24,817 nt of DNA, from the NCBI GenBank assembly GCA_016212295.1, contig JACRGO010000006.1, positions 1-24,817 of the forward strand, given 5' to 3'. Below are positions 15,909-24,671 of this stretch, piece by piece. Position 1 is the first letter of the stretch; every line of letters begins with the position of its first letter. The notes under the pieces were generated by a model. The model made no database searches. It saw nothing but the letters and a program-made list of their open reading frames with translations, and was not told the origin of the DNA. Position numbers and translations under genes: made by a program. The stretch comes from Nitrospinota bacterium. Lineage in GTDB: Bacteria > Nitrospinota > Nitrospinia > JACRGO01.

Positions 15909-18900
15909 TTAAGGATTAGTGGATGGGAATACGGTTCCATAACCTACAAATGCATCTTGCTTATTTATTTTAGTCTTGAAATATCCTTTGACCGAATAAA
16001 ACTCTACCCCAAGCGTTACACCAGCAGATACCATTACATCATTCCAGAGATATATCCCAACATGGGTTATACCATCATCTTCCTTGAGGTTTTTATTCCT
16101 ATCGTCAGTATTTTGGAAAAATACAAGGTCTCCGGTTTGGGGGTATGAAGTGAGTCCATTCTGAGCTACAATAAAATCATATTGTATTTGTGCATTTTTT
16201 GGATTTGATGGTGTTCCCATAACATTGATCCCAGATTGGGTATAGACATAGCTCACTAACCCTGAACAATCTATTTTATTTTTACAAGTCGATGGTATTG
16301 GTGTGAAAGGGTCTTTGCAGCCAAATCCATAAAGCGTTCCAACCATGCCTATAGCGTTTACCATAATAGAGTATCTCAATACTTTAACGGTATTTATGTA
16401 TGAATACGAACTTTTATCCATCGTAATAGGTGGATTAGAATTAGTAGGAATGGTAGCCGTCCCTCCACCCGCCAATCCTCCGCTTATCATATAAGCGCCA
16501 GCACCAGTTGTCGGGTCTAAAACTACATATCCAACGCCTTTCCAGTCGTAATACTGGACTTCCGATTGTGACACGATGACCTTCTTTCCGGCATTTATCG
16601 CGTTTTGTATCTCTGTCTTTACATCGCTTGATATTTGAAGGGTTGAAAGGAGTTGGCCGATATTGCCGCTGTCAATCGTCAATATTGAAATGCCTTGCTG
16701 GTTCGCATATTTCAGTAATTTCATTGCTGATACCGAAGGTGTATTTACAAATGCTTCGAATATCCTGTGTTCCCAGGCTGATGAGGCCATGCCGGAGATA
16801 TTCATAAATGCCTTGCTTCTATTCGTATCTCCTGCAAGGGAGGCTGTTGAGTAAACATCTCTGTCAACATCTATGTTTAACCCACCTTGACTTGCTGAAC
16901 GCGGAATACCAAAGAAATAGGATATGTTTATATCCAGTGTGGTTATTGCTTCTGAAGGATGCTTCAGATATGCCATCTGGAAGGTCTTGGCATAAAGGTC
17001 GTTCTCAAAGGTGAGGTGGTGGAAGTAGGAAAGGCCGATGGAGTAGAGAAGCTCTCCCAACAGGTCGTCCAGAGTAACTGCATCTATATTCTTTGAGTTG
17101 TTCTGAAGTTTCTCCATCCTTGCACCGGCTACTTCCACAGGCGTCTTGTTTGCTTGTATTGTTATGGCAGAATATGTGCCTGCTATTACATTGTTTTGAA
17201 CTATATCCGACCCAAAGGCCGGTGTGTAAATATTCACTGCGAAGGTTTGTGTTGTGCCCATCCCCACACTGCCGCCGGTTACCGCATCAATACCGTCTGC
17301 TTTTAACACCGGCTTTACTTTCAGAAGGTAGGGCGGGACATTGAGCATATCCCCGCCGTATTGCGTTACAAGGGTTTCATCGCTGGATGTTGCCGGGATA
17401 TAGGAAAGGGTAATCCTTTTGTCGCTGAGCTCCGGAAGTGTTTCGGTAACCGAGGAGCCGCCTTCGCCGAACATGTCCGTTGAGATTTGTAATGTAACTT
17501 TATGTCTCATGCTGTCCGGGACTGTGGAATATTTGCTTCCTTGAACTACAACCTTGTATGGCAATGTTCCCAACAGATATGGGAAGGTATGCTGATTAAT
17601 AACTTTCGTGGAAGGCAGGTCTTGTGCGCCGAGGATGTCTTCTATTGTTGCCGTAGGCATATTCGCATCCAGCCAGGCAAGCATCTGCTTACCGTATTGC
17701 TGATACGGAGTTATGTCTTGTATATCCGAAATATAGCCGCTCATAAACTGGTCGCCGTTGAAGGAAAGCGAGGAATATAAATCCAGTCCTGTTTCATAGG
17801 TATACTGTTTGAACGATGCATCCAACGGTATCCATGTATCACCCTGCTTATGCACCGCCCCTCTTGATGGAATATAATCCACATACGCTTCCACCCAAAC
17901 ATGCTCCATTTGAATTTTAATGACCTGTCCGTCTGATGTAACTAGCTGGGCCGGAGTACCGCCGCTGACAATGAAGTTCCCGGCGGCAACAGGATCGGTA
18001 AATCCTCCCGCCCAATTCATGGCTTTATCGATGGGAACTTCAATGGCGCCGTGGACATAACGGGCCGGGATGTTAGAGACGCGAAGGAGGGCGATCAGGA
18101 GACTGGCCGTATCAAAGGAATTACACTGTTTTGTCTGCAAGCACATGTCCGCCCCTTGGATGGAGCCGTAGGTGGGAACAAATTCTATGTTGTTCCGCAC
18201 CCATTCATATATTTTTATGGGCTCATTGTTCAATTGGGCCGCCAAATCCTGGATATCTTGAGCGAATTGGACCTCAATGGTTTCATTAAGGTCTTCCGGC
18301 GTTGGGAGGTCCTGCGTTACCTGGGCCATAAGGAAGGCGGATGGGTCGCCGTTATAGGCCAGGAGGATCGGTTCATTTTGAAATTCCGAGTACTCTTCTT
18401 TTTTCAGGCGGGGTTTTTGCTTTTTGATCTTCGGCGTTCTGTGAGGCAGGTTGTCGGGGTCCACTGGAGTGTGCATGTGTTTCTTCTGTTTCTTCTCTAA
18501 ATGCTCCTTGGCTTTTTTGGCCTTGATCTTGCGGTCCTCATGGTCTACGGACCCTTCAACGGCATCGAGGTTCTCCAGCAGGGTCCGGATTTCAGTTTGG
18601 TACGAGGCCAGGGCCTGGTAATGCCGGTCTAAGATGACCTGGGGAAGCTTTTTCGCCTTCAGGTCTTTTTCTATCTTTTGAAAGTTCTCTTTCGCCTTTT
18701 GATCCAGCTTCCTCAGTTTCTTTTTGAGCTTTTTGAGATCGTCTTTCTCAAGGGAATCCTCTTCTCCCTTTAGCAGCTTTTCCTCAAGCTTGCCCAGCTT
18801 CTCTTCGATCTCTTCCAGGGTGCGGGAGAGTTCCTCCTCTTCCGAGACGCGTTTTTCCTGCGTCCCGGTTTCGGTCCTGCTGGACCTCTCGGACGCCTCC

Positions 18901-19019
18901 TTGGCCGCCAGGACCACGGGAAAGATGAATGCCCAAAGGAAAATGGCCAAGGTAAAAGCGGTGACGGATTTAAAAATAGCACGATGATAATGGACCCATG
19001 AAAAGAATGGAAATTTCAT
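15909..19019 (-). CDS. Secreted transglutaminase-like protein with C-terminal NlpC/P60 domain
   Basis: A 1036-residue exported protein. Residues 1-39 form a signal peptide; 55-200 are a Lys/Glu-rich coiled coil; 255-410 hold a transglutaminase-like core with the triad Cys299 (KQCNSFDTASLL), His373 (MEHVWVEAY) and Asp400 (WIPLDASF). The middle (about 480-850) is of unknown fold and ends in YMISGGLAGGG. Residues about 880-1036 are an NlpC/P60 cysteine peptidase domain with Cys918 in IDCSGLVSYVY and His986 in THVGIYLW, likely to cut peptidoglycan peptides. The ATG has GGAGGG upstream. DNA encoding the last roughly 185 residues is AT-rich unlike the rest, pointing to a replaced C-terminal module. 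It heads a four-part - strand cluster ending in the 2108-aa protein. Domain calls are firm; biological role is unknown. Confidence 0.87.
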   Translation of the reverse strand: MKFPFFSWVHYHRAIFKSVTAFTLAIFLWAFIFPVVLAAKEASERSSRTETGTQEKRVSEEEELSRTLEEIEEKLGKLEEKLLKGEEDSLEKDDLKKLKKKLRKLDQKAKENFQKIEKDLKAKKLPQVILDRHYQALASYQTEIRTLLENLDAVEGSVDHEDRKIKAKKAKEHLEKKQKKHMHTPVDPDNLPHRTPKIKKQKPRLKKEEYSEFQNEPILLAYNGDPSAFLMAQVTQDLPTPEDLNETIEVQFAQDIQDLAAQLNNEPIKIYEWVRNNIEFVPTYGSIQGADMCLQTKQCNSFDTASLLIALLRVSNIPARYVHGAIEVPIDKAMNWAGGFTDPVAAGNFIVSGGTPAQLVTSDGQVIKIQMEHVWVEAYVDYIPSRGAVHKQGDTWIPLDASFKQYTYETGLDLYSSLSFNGDQFMSGYISDIQDITPYQQYGKQMLAWLDANMPTATIEDILGAQDLPSTKVINQHTFPYLLGTLPYKVVVQGSKYSTVPDSMRHKVTLQISTDMFGEGGSSVTETLPELSDKRITLSYIPATSSDETLVTQYGGDMLNVPPYLLKVKPVLKADGIDAVTGGSVGMGTTQTFAVNIYTPAFGSDIVQNNVIAGTYSAITIQANKTPVEVAGARMEKLQNNSKNIDAVTLDDLLGELLYSIGLSYFHHLTFENDLYAKTFQMAYLKHPSEAITTLDINISYFFGIPRSASQGGLNIDVDRDVYSTASLAGDTNRSKAFMNISGMASSAWEHRIFEAFVNTPSVSAMKLLKYANQQGISILTIDSGNIGQLLSTLQISSDVKTEIQNAINAGKKVIVSQSEVQYYDWKGVGYVVLDPTTGAGAYMISGGLAGGGTATIPTNSNPPITMDKSSYSYINTVKVLRYSIMVNAIGMVGTLYGFGCKDPFTPIPSTCKNKIDCSGLVSYVYTQSGINVMGTPSNPKNAQIQYDFIVAQNGLTSYPQTGDLVFFQNTDDRNKNLKEDDGITHVGIYLWNDVMVSAGVTLGVEFYSVKGYFKTKINKQDAFVGYGTVFPSTNP

Positions 19020-19132
19020 ACCCCTGCCCTCCAGGAAAGGAATTTCGGTTTTCTTTTAAAGGATAGCGGACGGTCTCTTCTTGAATAACAAAACAATACT
19101 CATATTAATTTAATCCAAATTTCTTTTTTGTC

Positions 19133-19148
19133 AGTGATTTGTGTCACA
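19133..19148. promoter_or_regulatory. CRP/FNR-family operator, site 1
   Basis: AGTGATTTGTGTCACA matches TGTGA-N6-TCACA at nine of ten positions. Its centre is 23 bases from that of a perfect site at 19156-19171, about two helical turns. If transcription of the 1036-aa gene starts near 19099 on the - strand, this site would be centred close to -41.5, the class II activator position. Confidence 0.5.
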
Positions 19149-19155
19149 TTTTGTC

Positions 19156-19171
19156 TGTGATCTATATCACA
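19156..19171. promoter_or_regulatory. CRP/FNR-family operator, site 2 (perfect palindrome)
   Basis: TGTGATCTATATCACA has perfect TGTGA and TCACA half-sites with a 6-base spacer, the consensus of CRP-type regulators; HcpR-type regulators of anaerobes use similar TTGTGA-N6-TCACAA sites. It lies about 140 bases upstream of the 1036-aa gene start on the - strand and over 300 bases upstream of the divergent HEAT-repeat gene. Confidence 0.65.
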
Positions 19172-19202
19172 AATGAGAAATATGCCTGTTTTATCTTTCC
19201 AA

Positions 19203-19301
19203 TAGGGAAAGGTTAGGCCGCACCATTGCCAGCGCCCTTAAGGCCAGGGCCGTGGAATATGGGCCGTCATTCCAGGAGCCGTTGGGAAGCTGGGCGTCAA
19301 T
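19203..19301 (-). pseudogene. Relic of a second copy of the 2108-aa gene
   Basis: Read on the - strand this gives IDAQLPNGSWNDGPYSTALA followed by LRALAMVRPNLS. It matches the toroid end of the 2108-aa protein (QQINGSWNDDPYSTALALRALAMVRPNLS, about residues 269-297, DNA 13410-13500) almost residue for residue. DNA identity is roughly 80-85% over about 90 bases. Both ends fall away abruptly and no start or long frame remains. Confidence 0.85.
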
Positions 19302-19596
19302 GAATGATTTTTTCGTTTATCTCAACCTATTTAGGACTTACGTGGATCAGACATTTTTCCCTTAGATCGCTCCTTGGTAAAAAAATCAAAAAAGAGGGCC
19401 GGGGAGACGTTTGCATTAAGATTGACTTTCAATGGCTTTCTTGCTAAGTTTTAGCAGGATTTTATGGGAAATAAAATAAATTCCCGCAAGCGTGGAAGCA
19501 GAAGTGGGCATGGAAAGAAATCGCATACCGCGCTCCGCCCCTCCGGTCCTCTTCTCTAAACGAAGCTCTTTAGAAGATCATCCGAGATCGCAAGAG

Positions 19597-22500
19597 ATGA
19601 AAAGAAATCCCTGGGTTGCCATCGGGTTCCTTGCATTGGTTTCATCGGTTGGCCTCTCCATCTGGGCAGGTCTGGCGGTTGACGGCATTAAAGCGCCTAC
19701 AAGACTCGTTAAGGGACCTGATGAGACCGTCTACGTCCTTGCCTATGACAAAATTGTCAAGGTTTCAGTTTATGGAGATGTCCTTCAAACCTACGGCCTC
19801 AATTCGGATCTTCGCTTGGGAGAACCGGTTGCGGATTTCTACATCGAGCCAAACGGTGATTTGCTGGTCGGCCTCGCGGACTCCCAAGAGATCCGAATCT
19901 ATTCCAAGGATGGGAAATATCTTCGCACTCACTCGAGAAAATCTTCTCCTCCGCCACGGGAACAAAGCCGCGACTTTCGATTTACCAAAGACCCGGAAAG
20001 CGGCCGACTCTACGTGGCCGATACCTTCCACAACAGGATTCAAATATACGGCGGCAACGAGAAGGAAATTTCATCTCTGACGAGCTTTTTGGGAATCCCT
20101 CTCGGCCATCCCAACGGCATGGTCTTCGAGGACGGGAATCTCTTTGCCACGGACCGCGACCATAGCCGTGTTTTGGTTCTCGGACCAGACGGCGAAGTCA
20201 AACGAGCGATCCAATTGAATTCAATTCTCCGATCGTTAAATACCCTCCCTCTTAGAATTTCGCCTTCGGGTGAAAACATCTTTGTGCTTTCGCGCCCCCC
20301 ACTGCCTATGCCGGGGCGGGAAGTCCACATCGTATTTCCGGAACCTAAAAATATCGGGGCGATTGGCCTCTCAAAGGATCCTCGGGCCGCGATCGCGCAA
20401 GCCATGGAGATGGACCGTGGACCCAGCAGACCCATTCACAAGGGTGAATTTCTTGACCTCCAGGACGTGCTGGCCAGGGCGGACGACGTATTGATCGCCG
20501 ATACTGGATCAATGAAAGTTCTTCGGTTTTCACACCATGGGGAAGCTTTGGAGTTTTTCGGAAAGGATTCCCTTGAACGCGTGCTTTCAAAAGTCCGGGG
20601 GAAGCGAAAGGCATTGGAACTTATGTATCCTATATCCATTGCTGGGGCGTGTGTTGTTCTGGCCGCTTTCCTGATTGCGTTGCGAAGGGAAAGAAAGGCC
20701 TCGGCATCAGTTGCAACACCACTTCGTCCACAGGGAAGGCTATGGATACAAGAACTCCTGGGCTCCAGAGACAGCCGACGGCGGAAGATGTTGCTTGTCC
20801 TGTTGCCCTGTCTTGGGCAGGTTGCCGTAGGAAAAGATTTCAGGGCTTTTTTATATCTTGTTCCTTTAATCGCCTTTTTGTCTCTGACGGTGGAACTCAT
20901 ATCAGCCTATTTTTTCGACCTTTCCGTCATTCCCAGCGTCATTAACCAGGTTGCCCTTATTACGGCGGTCTTATGCATCAGCATCTACACCTGGGTTTTT
21001 ATGGTGGTGGATGCCTTGCGGCTGGATCGCTCCGCCGGTTTGCCGCTAAAAACCCTACCATTTAGATACAAAATCCTTTGGAATGTACTCCCTCTTGTTA
21101 CCGCTGTTCTGGGCGCGGGAGGCCAGTTCGCCCAGGAATATCTGGTCAAATATTTTCCCGCGGTCGGGAATTCTTTAAAAACCATATTCATAAATTTTTT
21201 GGCGTCGCTAAAATATAGCTCACTTTTTGCGGTTTTGTATGGCGAGTTTCTTTCAAGGAACCTTATCGCATGGGGAACAACAACCGCTTTCATTTTCGGA
21301 TCGATGGCATGGCTAATCTCTTCCAGAAAGCCTGACGTATTGGCTATGGGTTTTCTGGGTCTAATCTCAGGGGCTCTCTTGTGGATGGTGGCAGTCGCTT
21401 CTTGCGGGATAGTTTTTGATGATCCCCAAACCGGATCGCTGATAACTTTCCCCGTCCAGGGATTTGCCACAGGCTTGTTGTTGTACCTTGTCGCGGGGCC
21501 ATCACGCCTTTCGTTTCTGATCATTCCCGCCGCCTTGTCCGCTACCTGGGTTGGACTGATCCTCGCTGCCTTCACAATCTTTATGGGAAATTCCATATAC
21601 GGCGCATCCTTTATTTATATGGCTGTCATTCCATTCGTTGTTCACCAGGCCGTTCTTCGCGTTACATTTTCCTTGGGAACCATTCAGGCATATACCCCTC
21701 CTTCCGAACCTGGCCGCTTCATTTTATTGAAGCCCATCGGCTGGGCAAGCCTGATCTTGCTCTTGGTATCCGTAGCCGGAGGGATCTATCTCAACAGGCC
21801 CATGACGGGCAATCAACTATCGGCGCTGACTGAAAGACTTGTGTTTCTCAGGAATACAGAGGCTCTGGCCCTGGAGGAACTCGATGGCCTTAATGATAAT
21901 GATAAGCTCAAACTGGTTCCTGAACTCATATCAAGCATTAAGAATAATCCCGGCCCCGTTGCTTATTACGGTAACAGAGCTGCAACTGCTTTAGGCCGAA
22001 TCGGGCCCATCGCCGTTCCACAACTCATAGAGGCGTTGAAGGATACTAATCACTCAGTAAGGTATTTTGCCGCGAAATCCTTGGGCCTCATGGGGCCAGA
22101 CGCAAAGGCGGCCGTGCCGGCCTTGGCTGCAAATTTGAAGGACAAAGATGATACCGTCCGTTATGGAACAGCGGAGTTCCTAGGAATGATCGGACCGGCG
22201 GCGGAAGAAGCCGTTCAAGCCTTGATTGATACCCTGCGAAATGACGAGTATGATCTTGCGCGCGAATATGCGGTAATAGCCATAGGGAAAATTGGGACAC
22301 AGACTCCGGATGTTATGAGCGCTCTTGTTGATGCCGTTCGAGATCCGGATCATTCCGTTGCACACAAGGCAGCCGAGGCGCTTAGCGCCATGGGCGCAAG
22401 GGCCGTTCCGGAACTTACGGAGTTACTTAAAAGTCCGGCAAAGAGCATCCGCTACCGTGCTATCACAGCGCTTGCGAGCATCGGGCCTGATGCCAAACAA

Positions 22501-23703
22501 TCCGGCCTATCCCTCTTATCAGCACTCAGGGACGATGATGAAAACATCCGCCTTGCCGCGGAGCGCGCGCTTGCGAAGATCGATCCCAATCTCACCTTGC
22601 CCGTTAATGATCTTATTCTACATTTAACACAAGGTGATGAGAAAAAGAGGATTTCAGCGGCCTTCGCATTAGGGAAGAGTGGAGAAGAAGCAGCCACGGC
22701 GCTTATCCCTCTTATAAAAGACGGGAACTTTGAGATTCGATTGCTGGCGATAAACGCCCTCGGAATGATTGGGCCTCCAGCCCAAAAAGCCGTTCCAATC
22801 CTAGAGAAATTACTGAAAGACAAGGAACAAGCCATCCGCGGAAACGCCGCCTGGGCCTTGGGAGAGATAGATATGGACCGCAAGCCAGGGGCCGAAACGG
22901 TGGCCGACCAACTAGCAGGGATCGATAAACTTGTGGAGGGCTCCATGACACCGCTAGGGGACAGGGCCTATGCAAGCAGTGGAAGGCTCCTGGTATATGC
23001 CATCGAACGCCTCGAGGGCCTGGAAAAGAAATACCCCAGGTCTTCCGAGATGGATATGATATTATTCATGTCGGGGAACATCAAGTCCGCCATAGGCGGC
23101 ATGACGGACGCTGTGTATGGAGATTCTCCGGAGAAAGTTTATGTAGACACTCATCGTGACCAATATGATTTTCCGTATTTGGCGGTTGTATATAAAGGAA
23201 GCGCATTCCATAATATCATTAAGGACTACCCCGATAGCCCATGGGTCGACGACGCGGCTTTTGCCTTGGCAATAAACAAGACCAAGGGAGGAGAATGTGA
23301 AAGCGATTTCAATTGTCGCGTAAGCCGCTCTGTCGGCGCATTACTTCCATTCATAGAAGATTATCCGAATAGCCAGAAAATTTCGGGAGCCGTTCAGAAC
23401 ATCAATCAGGATATCTTACAACTTGCGATCAATCCTGAAGAGTATGGAAACTGGGTCGTTGACGTCACGAAGGAGTCAAGACAACTTCTCGACGAATACC
23501 ATGAAGCGCTCCTCTCCGTGCCGAGCCTGTCCATCCGCTCGGAGGCGCTATATCCCCTGGCATGGACCTACCTCAGGGACAAACAATACAGTCGCGCTGA
23601 TTCCATCTTTAAAGACCTCCTCGACAATTATTCCAACCTTGAGAATCGTGAAGACATCGAAAAGGCACGGGAGGAATTGAAGGCATTGATACAGAAACCA
23701 TGA
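19597..23703 (+). CDS. Giant membrane protein: NHL propeller, TM bundle, HEAT repeats, TPR-like tail
   Basis: A 1368-residue protein from this ATG; in-frame starts at 19492 (GTG) and 19510 would add up to 35 residues before the hydrophobic N-terminus, and none has a strong ribosome binding site. Residues 5-28 are a signal or anchor helix. Residues about 30-320 form an NHL-type propeller (GRLYVADTFHNRIQIY, DDVLIADTGSMKVLRFS). About ten transmembrane segments lie between 343 and 733. HEAT/PBS-lyase-like repeats span about 780-1095, with recurring AAxALGxIGP and AVPxLxxxLKD units. A helical TPR-like region ends the protein (about 1120-1368; YPLAWTYLRDKQYSRADSIF). The HEAT and TPR parts should act as binding scaffolds at the membrane; the side they face is unclear. 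I do not recognise a named family. It ends 5 bases before the stop of the convergent downstream gene. Confidence 0.82.
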   Translation: MKRNPWVAIGFLALVSSVGLSIWAGLAVDGIKAPTRLVKGPDETVYVLAYDKIVKVSVYGDVLQTYGLNSDLRLGEPVADFYIEPNGDLLVGLADSQEIRIYSKDGKYLRTHSRKSSPPPREQSRDFRFTKDPESGRLYVADTFHNRIQIYGGNEKEISSLTSFLGIPLGHPNGMVFEDGNLFATDRDHSRVLVLGPDGEVKRAIQLNSILRSLNTLPLRISPSGENIFVLSRPPLPMPGREVHIVFPEPKNIGAIGLSKDPRAAIAQAMEMDRGPSRPIHKGEFLDLQDVLARADDVLIADTGSMKVLRFSHHGEALEFFGKDSLERVLSKVRGKRKALELMYPISIAGACVVLAAFLIALRRERKASASVATPLRPQGRLWIQELLGSRDSRRRKMLLVLLPCLGQVAVGKDFRAFLYLVPLIAFLSLTVELISAYFFDLSVIPSVINQVALITAVLCISIYTWVFMVVDALRLDRSAGLPLKTLPFRYKILWNVLPLVTAVLGAGGQFAQEYLVKYFPAVGNSLKTIFINFLASLKYSSLFAVLYGEFLSRNLIAWGTTTAFIFGSMAWLISSRKPDVLAMGFLGLISGALLWMVAVASCGIVFDDPQTGSLITFPVQGFATGLLLYLVAGPSRLSFLIIPAALSATWVGLILAAFTIFMGNSIYGASFIYMAVIPFVVHQAVLRVTFSLGTIQAYTPPSEPGRFILLKPIGWASLILLLVSVAGGIYLNRPMTGNQLSALTERLVFLRNTEALALEELDGLNDNDKLKLVPELISSIKNNPGPVAYYGNRAATALGRIGPIAVPQLIEALKDTNHSVRYFAAKSLGLMGPDAKAAVPALAANLKDKDDTVRYGTAEFLGMIGPAAEEAVQALIDTLRNDEYDLAREYAVIAIGKIGTQTPDVMSALVDAVRDPDHSVAHKAAEALSAMGARAVPELTELLKSPAKSIRYRAITALASIGPDAKQSGLSLLSALRDDDENIRLAAERALAKIDPNLTLPVNDLILHLTQGDEKKRISAAFALGKSGEEAATALIPLIKDGNFEIRLLAINALGMIGPPAQKAVPILEKLLKDKEQAIRGNAAWALGEIDMDRKPGAETVADQLAGIDKLVEGSMTPLGDRAYASSGRLLVYAIERLEGLEKKYPRSSEMDMILFMSGNIKSAIGGMTDAVYGDSPEKVYVDTHRDQYDFPYLAVVYKGSAFHNIIKDYPDSPWVDDAAFALAINKTKGGECESDFNCRVSRSVGALLPFIEDYPNSQKISGAVQNINQDILQLAINPEEYGNWVVDVTKESRQLLDEYHEALLSVPSLSIRSEALYPLAWTYLRDKQYSRADSIFKDLLDNYSNLENREDIEKAREELKALIQKP

Positions 23704-23708
23704 ATCCA

Positions 23709-24602
23709 TCAGCCCGCGCCCCTTCCTCTTCCAAGGACAAGCGCCGCGGCATAGCCGTTCCCAAAAATAATCAAAAACCATAAAAACTCCTCAAGACAGC
23801 CGAAAAGCGTGAAAATGGAGAGGAACATGATCTGCGTCCCGAAGCAAAGCGGGGCAACCCCGGCCAGGAATTTTTTGTCCGCGTACCAAAATCCTTCAAG
23901 GGATTTTCCGGACAATTTAAGGCCGCCTTTTCTTGCCTTATCGAGGGCATTCAGGTCCAGCCAGGCCGCCAGCCTGTCCTGCCAGCCATAGATCAACAAA
24001 TAGATGAGATGCAGGAAAAAAAGGAGCCTTCCGGAAGCGCTCCTCATATATCCGGTCCTCTCGCTTTCCTTGATTCCTTCGTCCGTTCTGTTCAAACCTT
24101 CACCGGCGAGGAATTTTTTGTAGGAAACGAGGTAGTAGCAATAAATGGAGCAAAGGACAAATCCCGTGGCCATGGCGGGGAAGGAAAGCAGGTACGCCTT
24201 GTTCCCCATCCCCTTGGAGGCGAGATTATATCCTATCCCGGCAAAGAGGCATAGATAAGCAACAGCGTCCGCCAGGGAATCGAGAAATCGCCCCAGCCTG
24301 GTGGCGATCCCCTTCGCCCTTGCTATATGGCCGTCCACGGTGTCGAGATAATTTTTCAACTGGATAAAAAGGACGCCGAGCAGGGAGGAGGCATAATCGC
24401 CTTGAGCGTAAAACCAAGCGGAGATGATGCCGGACGACATTGACATGAAAATTATCGCCTCCGGGCGGACCGGCGTATAGTACAGCTTCTCCACCACCCA
24501 GGGCAGTGCCGGAGTCCATGCGTAATTTATGTCGAAGAACCTTTCCTCGGAGGAAAATTTGGACGCCTTGTCAAAGGAAAATTTTTCGTAATGGTTAGCC
24601 AC
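23709..24602 (-). CDS. CDP-alcohol phosphatidyltransferase family protein
   Basis: A 297-residue membrane enzyme with the exact family signature D-x2-DG-x2-AR-x8-G-x3-D-x3-D at Asp87, Asp90, Gly91, Ala94, Arg95, Gly104, Asp108 and Asp112. These aspartates bind two metal ions and catalyse transfer of a phosphatidyl or related phospho-group from a CDP-linked donor to an alcohol, with CMP released. Several hydrophobic helices follow (about 115-215 and 255-290). The acceptor cannot be named; the length and the long N-terminal segment do not single out PgsA or PssA. The start is a GTG, with GGAG 14 bases upstream, and the leader lies in the dispersed AT-rich repeat. Confidence 0.88.
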   Translation of the reverse strand: MANHYEKFSFDKASKFSSEERFFDINYAWTPALPWVVEKLYYTPVRPEAIIFMSMSSGIISAWFYAQGDYASSLLGVLFIQLKNYLDTVDGHIARAKGIATRLGRFLDSLADAVAYLCLFAGIGYNLASKGMGNKAYLLSFPAMATGFVLCSIYCYYLVSYKKFLAGEGLNRTDEGIKESERTGYMRSASGRLLFFLHLIYLLIYGWQDRLAAWLDLNALDKARKGGLKLSGKSLEGFWYADKKFLAGVAPLCFGTQIMFLSIFTLFGCLEEFLWFLIIFGNGYAAALVLGRGRGAG

Positions 24603-24612
24603 GTCGTGCTAT

Positions 24613-24671
24613 GAAACTCCAAATCACAATTGTCAAATAACAAATAAATCTCAATAAACAAAGTTATAAAA
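24613..24671. repeat. AT-rich dispersed repeat, right copy
   Basis: It matches 1229-1287 over 59 bases with about five differences, including the AACTCCAAAT start and the CAATTGTCAAATAACAAATA core. It is preceded by GTCGTGCTATGAAA, a degenerate form of the GCCGCGCTATG element. The two element types may therefore belong to one composite repeat. The rest of the window to 24817 is AT-rich with no gene seen. Confidence 0.85.

Larger units (their letters stand above)
19020..19596. other. Divergent intergenic region with operators and a gene relic
   Basis: This gap separates the - strand secreted-protein cluster from the + strand HEAT-repeat gene. It holds AT-rich sequence next to the 1036-aa gene, two CRP-like palindromes, the 99-base gene relic, and a weak promoter-like pair TTGACT (19422-19427) and TAAGTT (19445-19450) facing the + gene. 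Nothing else codes convincingly; the last 105 bases would be coding if the GTG at 19492 is the true start. Confidence 0.6.
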
